Positions 38,396 through 46,084 of a DNA stretch of 64,000 bases are shown here, one piece after another (the stretch's first letter is position 1; the number at the start of each line of letters is the position of its first letter). The stretch spans positions 874,842 through 938,841 of the forward strand of contig NZ_MDGT01000003.1 in assembly GCF_001870515.1 (NCBI RefSeq), written 5' to 3'. Source of the stretch: Idiomarina sp. MD25a. Its GTDB lineage: Bacteria > Pseudomonadota > Gammaproteobacteria > Enterobacterales > Alteromonadaceae. The translations under genes were made by a program, and so were the position numbers. The notes under the pieces were generated by a model. That model searched no databases, was not told the DNA's origin, and was given only the letters and a program-made list of their open reading frames with translations.

Positions 38396-39411
38396 ACCGA
38401 ATGGGTAAGCAGCGCCAGTGGCAATGGGTAGAAGACTACTGCGTTTGGCTCGAGGATGGCAGTGGCCCTCGCGAAGCAGCTGAAGCGATGTGTACTCAAG
38501 CGGCCTATTTTAAATTGCGGCCAGAGCAAAAATTAGCTGAGCGATTGCAAATTGGTCTGAGACGCGGACAAACCATCGCGCACGCCTTACAGGGTGAACT
38601 TAAACGAGATTTATTAGAACTCTTCCTCATTGGTCAGCAATACAACTGCTTAACCGATCTACTTAACGATTACCGTGATGTGACGATCGAATTACAGCGG
38701 CTACGTTGGACGTTTTATAAACAATTGATGTACCCCGTATCTATTCTACTGACGGTATTGCTCGCCTATGCCTACGCAGCAAAGAGTTATTTACCCAAGC
38801 TTCTCAGTTATACCGCTACACAGCAAAACGACCCAGTTACGGAGGGGGTGATCGCGTTCGGTCGGCTTGTTGCTGATGGGTGGTGGTGGATGACGATGTG
38901 TCTCGTGGGTGCAATGTTTTGTTGGCGTTGGTTAGCGCACAATTGGGTGGGTATTCACCGCACACGAGTGGAACGCTATGGGATGTTTTCTCAATTCCGT
39001 GCGCTCAATGCGTTGTGGCTGACACGTTTGGTCGCACTTCTCATGCATCATCGCGTTGCACTCGATACTATTTTTGCTGTGCTGATTCGTGTGGCGTCAC
39101 CCTATGCGCGTTGGCACTTACAACGGATGCAACAGCGTCTGGCACAGGGGCGGGTGAGTCTAGCGGTGGTGCTCGATACCGGTTTATTGCTACCACGGCA
39201 ATTATTTCGGATAAGCCATCGACAACAGTTCAGTGGTCAACGGGAGGCGCTGATTAAAGTAGCGCAGCGAAGCTACGTTGATATTCAACGCAGTGTCGCT
39301 TATCAACAACGCCTATGGATTGCGTTGTGTTATCTGCTGATTACGGGCTTGTTGTTATTACTATTGAGTGCGGTTGGCAACACCATGATGCGCGTGATGA
39401 CGTCGATTTAA
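38392..39411 (+). CDS. Type IVb pilus inner-membrane platform protein (PilR/GspF-like)
   Basis: This 339-aa integral membrane protein has hydrophobic segments near 110-130 (LMYPVSILLTVLLAYAYA), 160-185 and 305-330, with two cytoplasmic helical repeats. This is the GspF/PilC plan, in which the platform binds the ATPase and the pilin. Position directly after the ATPase and before the pilin matches R64 pilR. The ATGA overlap with the ATPase indicates coupled translation. Confidence 0.8.
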   Translation: MNRMGKQRQWQWVEDYCVWLEDGSGPREAAEAMCTQAAYFKLRPEQKLAERLQIGLRRGQTIAHALQGELKRDLLELFLIGQQYNCLTDLLNDYRDVTIELQRLRWTFYKQLMYPVSILLTVLLAYAYAAKSYLPKLLSYTATQQNDPVTEGVIAFGRLVADGWWWMTMCLVGAMFCWRWLAHNWVGIHRTRVERYGMFSQFRALNALWLTRLVALLMHHRVALDTIFAVLIRVASPYARWHLQRMQQRLAQGRVSLAVVLDTGLLLPRQLFRISHRQQFSGQREALIKVAQRSYVDIQRSVAYQQRLWIALCYLLITGLLLLLLSAVGNTMMRVMTSI

Positions 39412-39432
39412 TCTTTGCAAGGAGCGATGGAG

Positions 39433-39876
39433 ATGCGAACGAAAGTTAAAGGATTCACTTTTATTGAGGTTTTGGCGGTGCTTAGCATTATAGCTATTGC
39501 GTCACTCGGCACGTTAGTGCTTCGAGACTGGGCTGTTGGTAATGCGCGCGTGTCGGAGGCAAAAAACGTAATTACCACGTTACAAGCGGGGGCGCAGATG
39601 TGGAAGCCAGCTAGTGGTGAGTTTACCGGCATCAGTATGACGGAGCTGAGCAATATTGGTGCGGTCCCTGCCGATTGGGCCGATGGTGTGGGTAAGAACC
39701 CTTGGGGGGGTGATATTATGATTGGCCCTGATACTGTAGATGCAACTAAGTATATTATTAGATTAACCAATGTTGGAAGTTCGGAGGAGGGTCAAAGACT
39801 CGTCCGTGACTATACCGATATTTCAGCGTTAACTTCATATGCCGATGGCGACTTTACAGTTACCTTCCAAGGCTAA
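39433..39876 (+). CDS. Type IVb major prepilin (PilS-like)
   Basis: This 147-aa prepilin has a seven-residue leader MRTKVKG followed by FTFIEVLAVLSIIAIASLG. Cleavage after Gly7 leaves an N-methylatable Phe at +1 and the required Glu at +5. The helix is followed by a TadG/PilS-like globular part with KNPWGGDI, and KNPWGG resembles the conserved NPWGG block of R64 PilS and related type IVb pilins. The ATG at 39433 lies eight bases after AAGGAG and gives the correct short leader; the upstream TTG 39415 and ATG 39427 do not fit the ribosome site. It is probably the main fibre subunit. No disulphide pair is visible. Confidence 0.85.
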   Translation: MRTKVKGFTFIEVLAVLSIIAIASLGTLVLRDWAVGNARVSEAKNVITTLQAGAQMWKPASGEFTGISMTELSNIGAVPADWADGVGKNPWGGDIMIGPDTVDATKYIIRLTNVGSSEEGQRLVRDYTDISALTSYADGDFTVTFQG

Positions 39877-40280
39877 TGCGTCATCAAGGTTTTAGTCTTT
39901 GGGAAGTGATACTCGCTGCTGCGGTACTTGCTGGTTTATGGCAGGTATCGCTCGCCTTTTGGCGTTGGCAGGAAAACCTCGAAACACGTTTACAGTGGCA
40001 ACAGCAGTTAATCATGTTGATTCAGGCGCAACGTGAGCATTATAGACGCTTCGGTCAGTTTGCGCTGACCGAAGCACAATTGGCGAGACAAGGGCGCTAT
40101 GTGATTCCTACTTGGCCGTTCGCAACTGCGTGGCGCTTTGTGCCGGATCCCTTTTATACAGAGCAATTACTGATGCGTACTCAACTTAAGGGGGTGCAGC
40201 CGAAACTGATGCTTGGCCAACATTTACCATTTGAACAGCAGGGCGATGAGGTTACGATTCGTGTTATGGGGACGCCGTAA
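39876..40280 (+). CDS. Minor pilin/pseudopilin
   Basis: This 134-aa protein starts MRHQG followed by FSLWEVILAAAVLAGLW, a short leader with Gly at -1, Phe at +1 and Glu at +5, then a hydrophobic helix. It is therefore a second prepilin-peptidase substrate. The rest is Gln/Arg-rich with no recognised fold. The ATG shares one base with the major pilin stop (TAATG). It probably acts as a minor pilin at the fibre tip or in initiation; that role is inferred. Confidence 0.7.
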   Translation: MRHQGFSLWEVILAAAVLAGLWQVSLAFWRWQENLETRLQWQQQLIMLIQAQREHYRRFGQFALTEAQLARQGRYVIPTWPFATAWRFVPDPFYTEQLLMRTQLKGVQPKLMLGQHLPFEQQGDEVTIRVMGTP

Positions 40281-40917
40281 AAAACCACAACAACAGCGGG
40301 GCCAAAGTTTAGTCGAGGCGGTCATTGTGCTGCCGTTAATGTTGCTGTTTGGTTTATTGCTGGCGCAGCTGCTTTACCTTTGGTGGGCACAACAAACACT
40401 GTTTGTCGCAAGTCAGTACGCTGCTCGGGTGGGCGCCATTAACCACGGCGAGAAACGACCGATGCGTGTCATTCTCGCGGCAACCATGGCAAGTTTGGTA
40501 CCTAAAGATAAAGACATTGAGAGTTGGCAAAACATACTTAAATCGGTTGCTGCTCAGCAATTGCACGGCTTAAAGTTTGCAAGCATTGAAGTGATACAGC
40601 CGACCGATGAGATGTTCAGTCAATTTAAAGAGCGTTATTACGATAGTGAAGCGCAGCAATGGATTGAAGAGATTCCAGTCGACCACTATTGGGCACGTCG
40701 CCGCGCGGCTGAAAATGAGGATGCATTTGTCGCTGCTACCACTTTGAAAATCGAGGTGACTTGGTGTCTCGAGCTTAACGTGCCCTTAGCCGATCGAGTA
40801 TTAGCGTCGCTGGCGCCTTTGTCAGCGCGTTGTCAATTAGCTCAGCAAGTCACAGGAGATAGCTTTTGGCCGTTAACGGCAACCGCTGAACATCGCATGC
40901 TTAGCGGCTACCGTTAA
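40246..40917 (+). CDS. TadE-like pilus-associated protein
   Basis: This protein of about 223 aa has a basic N-terminus and then QRG followed by QSLVEAVIVLPLMLLFGLLLAQLLYLWW. This TadE-type helix has Gly at -1 and Glu at +5, so it too may be cut by a prepilin peptidase. The remaining 170 residues are predicted to lie outside the membrane and are not recognised. ATG 40246 lies within the preceding gene (35-bp overlap). GTG 40261, nine bases after GAGG, is an alternative start. TadE-like pseudopilins belong to Flp/Tad systems, so finding one at the end of an R64-like set is unusual. Confidence 0.65.
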   Translation: MRLRFVLWGRRKKPQQQRGQSLVEAVIVLPLMLLFGLLLAQLLYLWWAQQTLFVASQYAARVGAINHGEKRPMRVILAATMASLVPKDKDIESWQNILKSVAAQQLHGLKFASIEVIQPTDEMFSQFKERYYDSEAQQWIEEIPVDHYWARRRAAENEDAFVAATTLKIEVTWCLELNVPLADRVLASLAPLSARCQLAQQVTGDSFWPLTATAEHRMLSGYR

Positions 40918-40933
40918 ATATCCTGCCGAGGTA

Positions 40934-41794
40934 CTAGGCGTGATCGTGGTACTCAACGCAAGCTTGAAGTGTATTCTCAATGAGTGAGGCGACCGTCATG
41001 GGGCCAACACCACCCGGTACTGGAGTAATCCAACCGGCTCGTTGCGCTGCGACTTCAAACTCGACATCGCCAGTTAATCGGCCATCGTTAAGGCGGTTCA
41101 TGCCGACGTCGATAACAATCGCTCCTTCTTTAATCCATTCGCCTGGAATAAACTCGGGTTTACCGACCGCCACCACCACAATGTCAGCGCGGCGTACGTG
41201 TTTTTCGAGGTCGTTAGTAAAACGATGGCACACCGTTGTAGTTGCGCCTGCTAATAATAATTCTAAACTCATTGGCCGGCCGACAATGTTTGAAGCGCCC
41301 ACCACCACAGCATTGAGTCCATGTAAATCAATCTGAGTGCTATCGAGTAGTGTGATGATGCCTTTCGGCGTACATGGGCGCAGCGCAGGAATACGCTGTG
41401 CTAGACGACCGACATTGTAGGGGTGGAAGCCATCGACATCTTTGTGCGGGTGAATGCGCTCAAGAATCGGGGTAGCATCTAATCCTGCCGGCAATGGAAG
41501 TTGTAACAAGATACCATCGATATCTGGGTTGTCGTTAAGCTCATCAATCAGTTGCTCAAGTGCTGCCTGCGATGTATCACTGGGCATATCATAGTCGAAA
41601 GAGCGAATACCGACTTGCTCGCAGGCGCGTCGTTTATTGCCCACGTAAACTTCTGATGCGGGATCTTGTCCAACTAAAACGACCGCTAACCCAGGTGCGC
41701 GTTTACCGGCGCTGAGACGTTCGTCAATTTGTGTTTTTACGGATGCTCTGATGTTTGCAGCGATTGCTTTACCATCAATTAGCTGTGCAGGCAT
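40934..41794 (-). CDS. folD: Bifunctional methylenetetrahydrofolate dehydrogenase/cyclohydrolase
   Basis: This 286-aa FolD interconverts 5,10-methylene-, methenyl- and 10-formyl-tetrahydrofolate with NADP. It has [20 protein letters not shown] with the catalytic Lys near 56, [10 protein letters not shown] near 98, [11 protein letters not shown] in the Rossmann domain, and the ending [18 protein letters not shown]. The ATG at 41794 has an AAGGG ribosome site; a TTG seven codons upstream is less likely. The pilus locus converges on it with a 16-bp gap and no clear terminator. Confidence 0.96.
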   Translation of the reverse strand: MPAQLIDGKAIAANIRASVKTQIDERLSAGKRAPGLAVVLVGQDPASEVYVGNKRRACEQVGIRSFDYDMPSDTSQAALEQLIDELNDNPDIDGILLQLPLPAGLDATPILERIHPHKDVDGFHPYNVGRLAQRIPALRPCTPKGIITLLDSTQIDLHGLNAVVVGASNIVGRPMSLELLLAGATTTVCHRFTNDLEKHVRRADIVVVAVGKPEFIPGEWIKEGAIVIDVGMNRLNDGRLTGDVEFEVAAQRAGWITPVPGGVGPMTVASLIENTLQACVEYHDHA

Positions 41795-41948
41795 ATAGGG
41801 ACCCTTGCTTGTCAATGAAATTAGAATTGAAAAAGCTTTGAATGGCTTAGTAGTTTACCGTTATTTAAGGTGAAATGTCACTGATTGTCGGAATAATGGT
41901 CAGCTTGGCGCAAAAGTAGCCAAACAACCCGTTTTTGCCAAAAAAAGT

Positions 41949-41977
41949 TTGACGCATGGGAAACTTATGGGTAATAT
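41949..41977 (+). promoter_or_regulatory. Strong sigma70 promoter of the tRNA operon with GC-rich discriminator
   Basis: TTGACG (41949-41954), a 17-bp spacer and TAATAT (41972-41977) are followed by a C/G-rich discriminator (CGCCCCCG), the feature associated with stringent (ppGpp/DksA) control of stable RNA promoters. It lies about 50 bp before the first tRNA and points toward it. Confidence 0.85.
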
Positions 41978-42026
41978 TCGCCCCCGTTGTCAGGCAGCAT
42001 TGTCTGTCACCGCCACAAGTCAAAAT

Positions 42027-42103
42027 CGGCGAGTAGCGCAGTTTGGTAGCGCACTTGGTTTGGGTCCAAGGGGTCGCTGGTTCGAATCCAGTCTCGCCGA
42101 CCA
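42027..42103 (+). tRNA. tRNA-Pro(TGG), copy 1
   Basis: This 77-nt cloverleaf has acceptor CGGCGAG paired with CTCGCCG, an anticodon stem CTTGG/CCAAG with loop TTTGGGT (anticodon TGG at 42061-42063), the T loop TTCGAAT and an encoded CCA. It is the first gene of a four-tRNA operon and identical to the fourth. Confidence 0.97.
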
Positions 42104-42135
42104 TTTTGACTTTAGGGTAGCAGGAATGTTCGATT

Positions 42136-42212
<77 letters not shown>

Positions 42213-42239
42213 GAACGCGCCATGAAGATTCAATACAGT

Positions 42240-42316
42240 GGTGGGTGTAGCTCAGTTGGTAGAGCCCCGGATTGTGATTCCGGTTGTCGTGGGTTCAAGT
42301 CCCATCATCCACCCCA
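42240..42316 (+). tRNA. tRNA-His(GTG)
   Basis: This is a 77-nt tRNA including the extra 5' G(-1) that pairs with C73, the identity element of tRNA-His. The acceptor is GTGGGTG/CATCCAC with one G-T pair. The anticodon is GTG in loop ATTGTGA/T. CCA is encoded. The T loop reads TTCAAGT. Confidence 0.96.
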
Positions 42317-42346
42317 CTTCTTCTCTTCTAAATCCTTTATTAAAAT

Positions 42347-42423
42347 CGGCGAGTAGCGCAGTTTGGTAGCGCACTTGGTTTGGGTCCAAGGGGTCGCTGG
42401 TTCGAATCCAGTCTCGCCGACCA
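42347..42423 (+). tRNA. tRNA-Pro(TGG), copy 2
   Basis: This is identical over all 77 nt to the copy 320 bp upstream; identity extends five bases 5' of the gene (42342-42423 against 42022-42103). The anticodon is TGG and CCA is encoded. It is the last gene of the operon; no clear hairpin terminator follows. Confidence 0.97.
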
Positions 42424-42485
42424 CGCTTCAACTGAATAAATACTAATCATTGTTCCTGTCTGCGTCAGCACTTCAGAATTCACTC

Positions 42486-42514
42486 TCGACTAATCGCCTT
42501 CGACTCGCTATAAT
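42486..42514 (+). promoter_or_regulatory. Sigma70 promoter of tig
   Basis: TCGACT (42486-42491), a 17-bp spacer and a perfect TATAAT (42509-42514) lie in the 222-bp gap between the last tRNA and tig. They predict an untranslated leader of about 125 nt. Confidence 0.7.
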
Positions 42515-42645
42515 GCTGCGTCATTTTTAAAGGATAACGCCGTTGTTTGCGTTAAAGTGGCTTGGATTACATTCAACTGGTGTGAACTAAGTTAGTTTTT
42601 AAGGGCAGGCAACACTTCACTGATTGAAACCGAGGTAAAAAGGCA

Positions 42646-43944
42646 ATGCAGGTTTCTGTAGAGACAACACAAGGTTTAGAACGTCGTGTGACGATTACGG
42701 TACCGGCGGACGTTATTGATAACGAAGTAAAACGTTTATTAAAAGAAGAATACCGTCACCGCCGTGTGAATGGATTCCGTAAGGGAAAAATTCCTCCACA
42801 CGTATTGCAGAAGCTATTTGGTCGCGAAGCACGCTCTCGTGCCGCTTCTGGCGTAATGCAGAGCAAATACTACGAAGCAATCATGCAGGAAAAAATTAAC
42901 CCTGCAGGTGCGCCGGCGATCGAGCCTAAAGTTAACGAACCAGGTCAAGACCTAGAGTTTACTGCAACTTTTGAAGTATACCCAGAAGTTGAGGTTAAAA
43001 ACCTCGACAAAATCGAGATTGAAAAGCCAGCCGTTGAAGTCACTGACGCGGATGTCGATAGCATGCTAGAGACATTGCGTAAGCAACACGCGGGCTGGAA
43101 AGAAGTTAAGCGTAAGTCAAAAGATGGCGATCGTGTCACTATGGACTTCGTTGGCTCGATTGATGGTGAAGAGTTTGAAGGCGGTAAAGCGTCTGACTTT
43201 GCGCTTGAACTGGGTGAAGGCCGCATGATCCCTGGTTTTGAAGACCAAATTAAAGGTATTAAAGCAGGCGAAGAGAAAACCATCGAGGTGACTTTCCCTG
43301 AGGACTACCATGCGGAAAACCTGAAAGGCAAAGAAGCACAGTTTGCTGTAACCGCGAAGAAAGTTGAAGAGCGCGAGTTGCCAGAACTCAACGACGAGTT
43401 CGTTGCTTTGTTCGGCGTTAAAGAAGGCGGTGTTGACGCGCTGAAAGCTGAAGTTCGTAAAAATATGGAACGTGAGCTGAGCAACACGGTTAAAAGCAAG
43501 GTAAAAGAGCAAGTATTGAAAGGCATCGTTGAGCAAAACGAAGTTGAACTGCCAAAAGCGATGATCGATCAAGAAATCGACGCATTGCGTAAGCAGGCAG
43601 CACAACGTTTTGGCGGCAATGCAGAGCAAATGCCTGACTTACCAGCTGAGCTGTTCGAAGAGCAAGCGAAAGAACGCGTTAAAGTGGGTCTTTTATTAGG
43701 CGAAGTTATTCGTACTAACGAAATGAAAGCAGAAGACGAGCGCGTTGATACCATCATCGCTAATGCCGCTTCAGCATACGAAGATCCGCAAGAAGTTATC
43801 GAGTACTACAAGTCAAACAACGACATGATGCAGCAGATTCGCAACGTTGCACTTGAAGAGCAAGCGGTCGAGTTTGTACTTGAGCAAGCAAAAGTGACAG
43901 AGAAGAAAGCGAGCTTCGATGACATCATGAACCCTAAGCAATAA
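42646..43944 (+). CDS. tig: Trigger factor
   Basis: This 432-aa ribosome-associated chaperone and prolyl isomerase has three domains. The N-terminal ribosome-binding domain has the signature [11 protein letters not shown] (about 44-54), where E. coli has GFRKGKVP. The central FKBP-type PPIase domain (about 150-245) includes [17 protein letters not shown] and [11 protein letters not shown]. The long helical C-terminal domain binds nascent chains. Length matches E. coli (432 aa). It starts the tig-clpP-clpX-lon-hupB-ppiD block. Confidence 0.97.
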   Translation: MQVSVETTQGLERRVTITVPADVIDNEVKRLLKEEYRHRRVNGFRKGKIPPHVLQKLFGREARSRAASGVMQSKYYEAIMQEKINPAGAPAIEPKVNEPGQDLEFTATFEVYPEVEVKNLDKIEIEKPAVEVTDADVDSMLETLRKQHAGWKEVKRKSKDGDRVTMDFVGSIDGEEFEGGKASDFALELGEGRMIPGFEDQIKGIKAGEEKTIEVTFPEDYHAENLKGKEAQFAVTAKKVEERELPELNDEFVALFGVKEGGVDALKAEVRKNMERELSNTVKSKVKEQVLKGIVEQNEVELPKAMIDQEIDALRKQAAQRFGGNAEQMPDLPAELFEEQAKERVKVGLLLGEVIRTNEMKAEDERVDTIIANAASAYEDPQEVIEYYKSNNDMMQQIRNVALEEQAVEFVLEQAKVTEKKASFDDIMNPKQ

Positions 43945-43974
43945 TCTATCCGTTAGGATAAATCGACGGAGCCC

Positions 43975-44004
43975 TTGACGAGCTCCGTCTGTGCTTGGTT
44001 TAAT
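43975..44004 (+). promoter_or_regulatory. Candidate clpP promoter nested between two hairpins
   Basis: TTGACG (43975-43980), an 18-bp spacer and TTTAAT (43999-44004) match the sigma70 consensus at five of six positions each. The -35 lies in the loop of hairpin 43965-43989, and the -10 abuts the tig terminator. The predicted start near 44011 falls inside the terminator's left arm, so a new transcript would lack most of that arm. Confidence 0.55.
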
Positions 44005-44034
44005 GGCTCGTATGTAACTCATACGAGCCTTTTT
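44005..44034 (+). terminator. Rho-independent terminator of tig, just upstream of clpP
   Basis: GGCTCGTATG (44005-44014) and CATACGAGCC (44020-44029) form a perfect ten-pair stem with a TAACT loop and five T residues. It ends only 22 bp before the clpP ATG. A second hairpin, GACGGAGC/GCTCCGTC (43965-43989), without a T run, lies just upstream. Confidence 0.9.
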
Positions 44035-44056
44035 CTTATTAGGAGCTTTATCATTC

Positions 44057-44674
44057 ATGTCTAACGATATTCAGGATCCCATGGCACAGCTCGTCCCGAT
44101 GGTCGTGGAGCAAACCTCAAAAGGTGAACGTTCCTACGATATTTACTCGCGACTGTTAAAAGAGCGTGTCATTTTTTGCTGTGGACAGGTCGAAGACCAC
44201 ATGGCTAATTTGATTGTTGCCCAATTATTATTTTTGGAATCAGACAATCCTGATAAAGACATTTACCTCTACATCAATTCACCGGGCGGTGTAGTAACAG
44301 CAGGCATGGCGATTTATGACACGATGCGCTTTATCAAGCCTGATGTCAGTACTGTGTGTATGGGCCAAGCAGCCAGCATGGGCGCATTCTTGTTAGCCGG
44401 TGGTGCGCAAGGTAAACGTTACTGCTTGCCAAATTCGCGCGTAATGATTCACCAGCCACTGGGCGGTTTCCAAGGACAAGCATCAGATTTCGAGATTCAT
44501 GCAAAACAAATCTTGGATCTGAAAGAGCGCCTAAACCGTATGTTAGCTGAGAATACTGGACAAGATTATGAGAAGGTGGCACGTGACACTGATCGTGACC
44601 ATTTCTTGACTGCGCCTGAAGCGGTCGACTATGGCTTAGTTGACGGCATTTTGAATAAGCGCGGCGAAGAGTAG
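44057..44674 (+). CDS. clpP: ATP-dependent Clp protease proteolytic subunit
   Basis: This 205-aa serine peptidase forms the tetradecameric barrel that degrades proteins unfolded by ClpX or ClpA. The catalytic Ser107 is in [11 protein letters not shown] and His132 is in [10 protein letters not shown]; the Asp is in the following region. A TAGGAG ribosome site precedes the ATG. It is followed by clpX after 12 bp. Confidence 0.97.
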   Translation: MSNDIQDPMAQLVPMVVEQTSKGERSYDIYSRLLKERVIFCCGQVEDHMANLIVAQLLFLESDNPDKDIYLYINSPGGVVTAGMAIYDTMRFIKPDVSTVCMGQAASMGAFLLAGGAQGKRYCLPNSRVMIHQPLGGFQGQASDFEIHAKQILDLKERLNRMLAENTGQDYEKVARDTDRDHFLTAPEAVDYGLVDGILNKRGEE

Positions 44675-44686
44675 TAGGAGAGTCGA

Positions 44687-45964
44687 ATGACCGATAAAAC
44701 GCAAGGCGACGGTGATAAGCCGCTGTATTGTACTTTTTGCGGCAAAAGCCAGCACGAAGTGAAAAAGCTGATCGCTGGGCCTTCGGTGTTTATTTGTGAT
44801 GAGTGCGTCGATTTATGTAACGATATTTTGAAGGAAGAAATTCAGAATATCGCCGCAGCCCCCGATCACGATAAGCTGCCTGTGCCAAAAGAAATCCGTA
44901 AGCACTTGGACGACTACGTCATCGGTCAAGAGCGTGCTAAAAAAGTGTTGTCAGTAGCGGTGTATAACCACTATAAACGTTTACGCAACGCAGGTAAGGG
45001 TAAAGATGACGTTGAACTCGGTAAGAGTAATATTTTGCTGATAGGTCCAACGGGTTCAGGTAAAACGTTTCTTGCTGAGACGATGGCGCGGTTTTTGGAT
45101 GTGCCATTCACCATGGCCGATGCGACTACGCTGACAGAAGCGGGTTATGTCGGTGAAGATGTTGAGAATATCATCCAAAAGCTACTGCAAAAATGTGACT
45201 ATGACGTCGAGAAAGCAGAGCGCGGTATCGTTTACATTGATGAAATCGATAAAATTTCTCGCAAGTCTGAGAACCCTTCGATTACACGCGATGTCAGTGG
45301 TGAAGGGGTGCAACAGGCCTTGTTGAAGTTAATTGAAGGCACCGTTGCCTCGGTCCCACCGCAAGGCGGGCGTAAACATCCACAGCAAGAATTTTTGCAG
45401 GTGGATACGTCAAAAATCTTGTTTGTTTGTGGTGGTGCCTTTGCCGGCCTTGAGCGTGTCATCGAGCAACGTTTAGCAACAGGCACGGGTATTGGTTTTG
45501 GCGCACAAGTCAAAAGCCCCAACAGTGCGGCTCAAAGTGAAATTATCAGCCAAGTTGAGCCTGAGGATTTGGTTCGCTACGGCTTGATTCCTGAGTTTAT
45601 TGGTCGCTTGCCTGTGGTGGCAACGCTGGATGAACTGAGCGAAGATGCGCTCGTTGAGATTTTACGTGAGCCGAAAAACGCCCTTACAAAGCAATATTCC
45701 GCATTGTTTGAAATGGAAGACGTGGAGCTTGAGTTCCGTGAAGATGCATTACGTGCTATCGCTAAGAAAGCGATGAACCGTAAAACCGGTGCGCGTGGTC
45801 TACGTTCGATCGTAGAAGGCGTGTTATTAAGCACTATGTATGATCTTCCCTCAATCGAAGGCGTATCTAAGGTTGTAGTGGATGAATCAGTGGTGGCTGG
45901 CGAATCAGACCCCATTTTGATTTATTCAAATCAATCGGATGAAAAACACGCATCAGGCGAATAA
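44687..45964 (+). CDS. clpX: ATP-dependent Clp protease ATP-binding subunit ClpX
   Basis: This 425-aa AAA+ unfoldase partners ClpP. An N-terminal C4 zinc-binding domain (CTFCGKS and CDECVDLC, residues about 15-40) is followed by Walker A GPTGSGKT near 123, Walker [11 protein letters not shown], the substrate pore loop GYVGED, the ClpP-binding IGF loop (TGIGFGA) and sensor residues. TAGGAGAG precedes the ATG. It is co-transcribed with clpP and ends in a strong terminator. Confidence 0.97.
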   Translation: MTDKTQGDGDKPLYCTFCGKSQHEVKKLIAGPSVFICDECVDLCNDILKEEIQNIAAAPDHDKLPVPKEIRKHLDDYVIGQERAKKVLSVAVYNHYKRLRNAGKGKDDVELGKSNILLIGPTGSGKTFLAETMARFLDVPFTMADATTLTEAGYVGEDVENIIQKLLQKCDYDVEKAERGIVYIDEIDKISRKSENPSITRDVSGEGVQQALLKLIEGTVASVPPQGGRKHPQQEFLQVDTSKILFVCGGAFAGLERVIEQRLATGTGIGFGAQVKSPNSAAQSEIISQVEPEDLVRYGLIPEFIGRLPVVATLDELSEDALVEILREPKNALTKQYSALFEMEDVELEFREDALRAIAKKAMNRKTGARGLRSIVEGVLLSTMYDLPSIEGVSKVVVDESVVAGESDPILIYSNQSDEKHASGE

Positions 45965-45990
45965 GCGGGTGTGTTCAGCCCAAAGTTGAC

Positions 45991-46017
45991 AAAAAGGGCC
46001 GTTTTGGCCCTTTTTTT
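45991..46017 (+). terminator. Rho-independent terminator after clpX
   Basis: AAAGGGCC (45993-46000) pairs with GGCCCTTT (46006-46013) around GTTTT, followed by four more T. It separates clpPX from lon. Confidence 0.9.
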
Positions 46018-46027
46018 ATGCAAACCG

Positions 46028-46054
46028 TTGAACTTTGCCATATAGACCACATAT
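46028..46054 (+). promoter_or_regulatory. Sigma32 (heat-shock) type promoter of lon
   Basis: GTTGAAC (-35, TTGAAC at 46028-46033), a 13-bp spacer and CCACATAT (-10, 46047-46054) resemble the RpoH consensus CTTGAAA - 13 to 15 bp - CCCCATnT. A sigma70 reading (TTGAAC, 18 bp, TATTAA at 46052) overlaps it. It sits between the clpX terminator and the lon ribosome site. Confidence 0.6.
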
Positions 46055-46084
46055 TAAAGACAGAACTAAGGTCAGGAGAATTTG

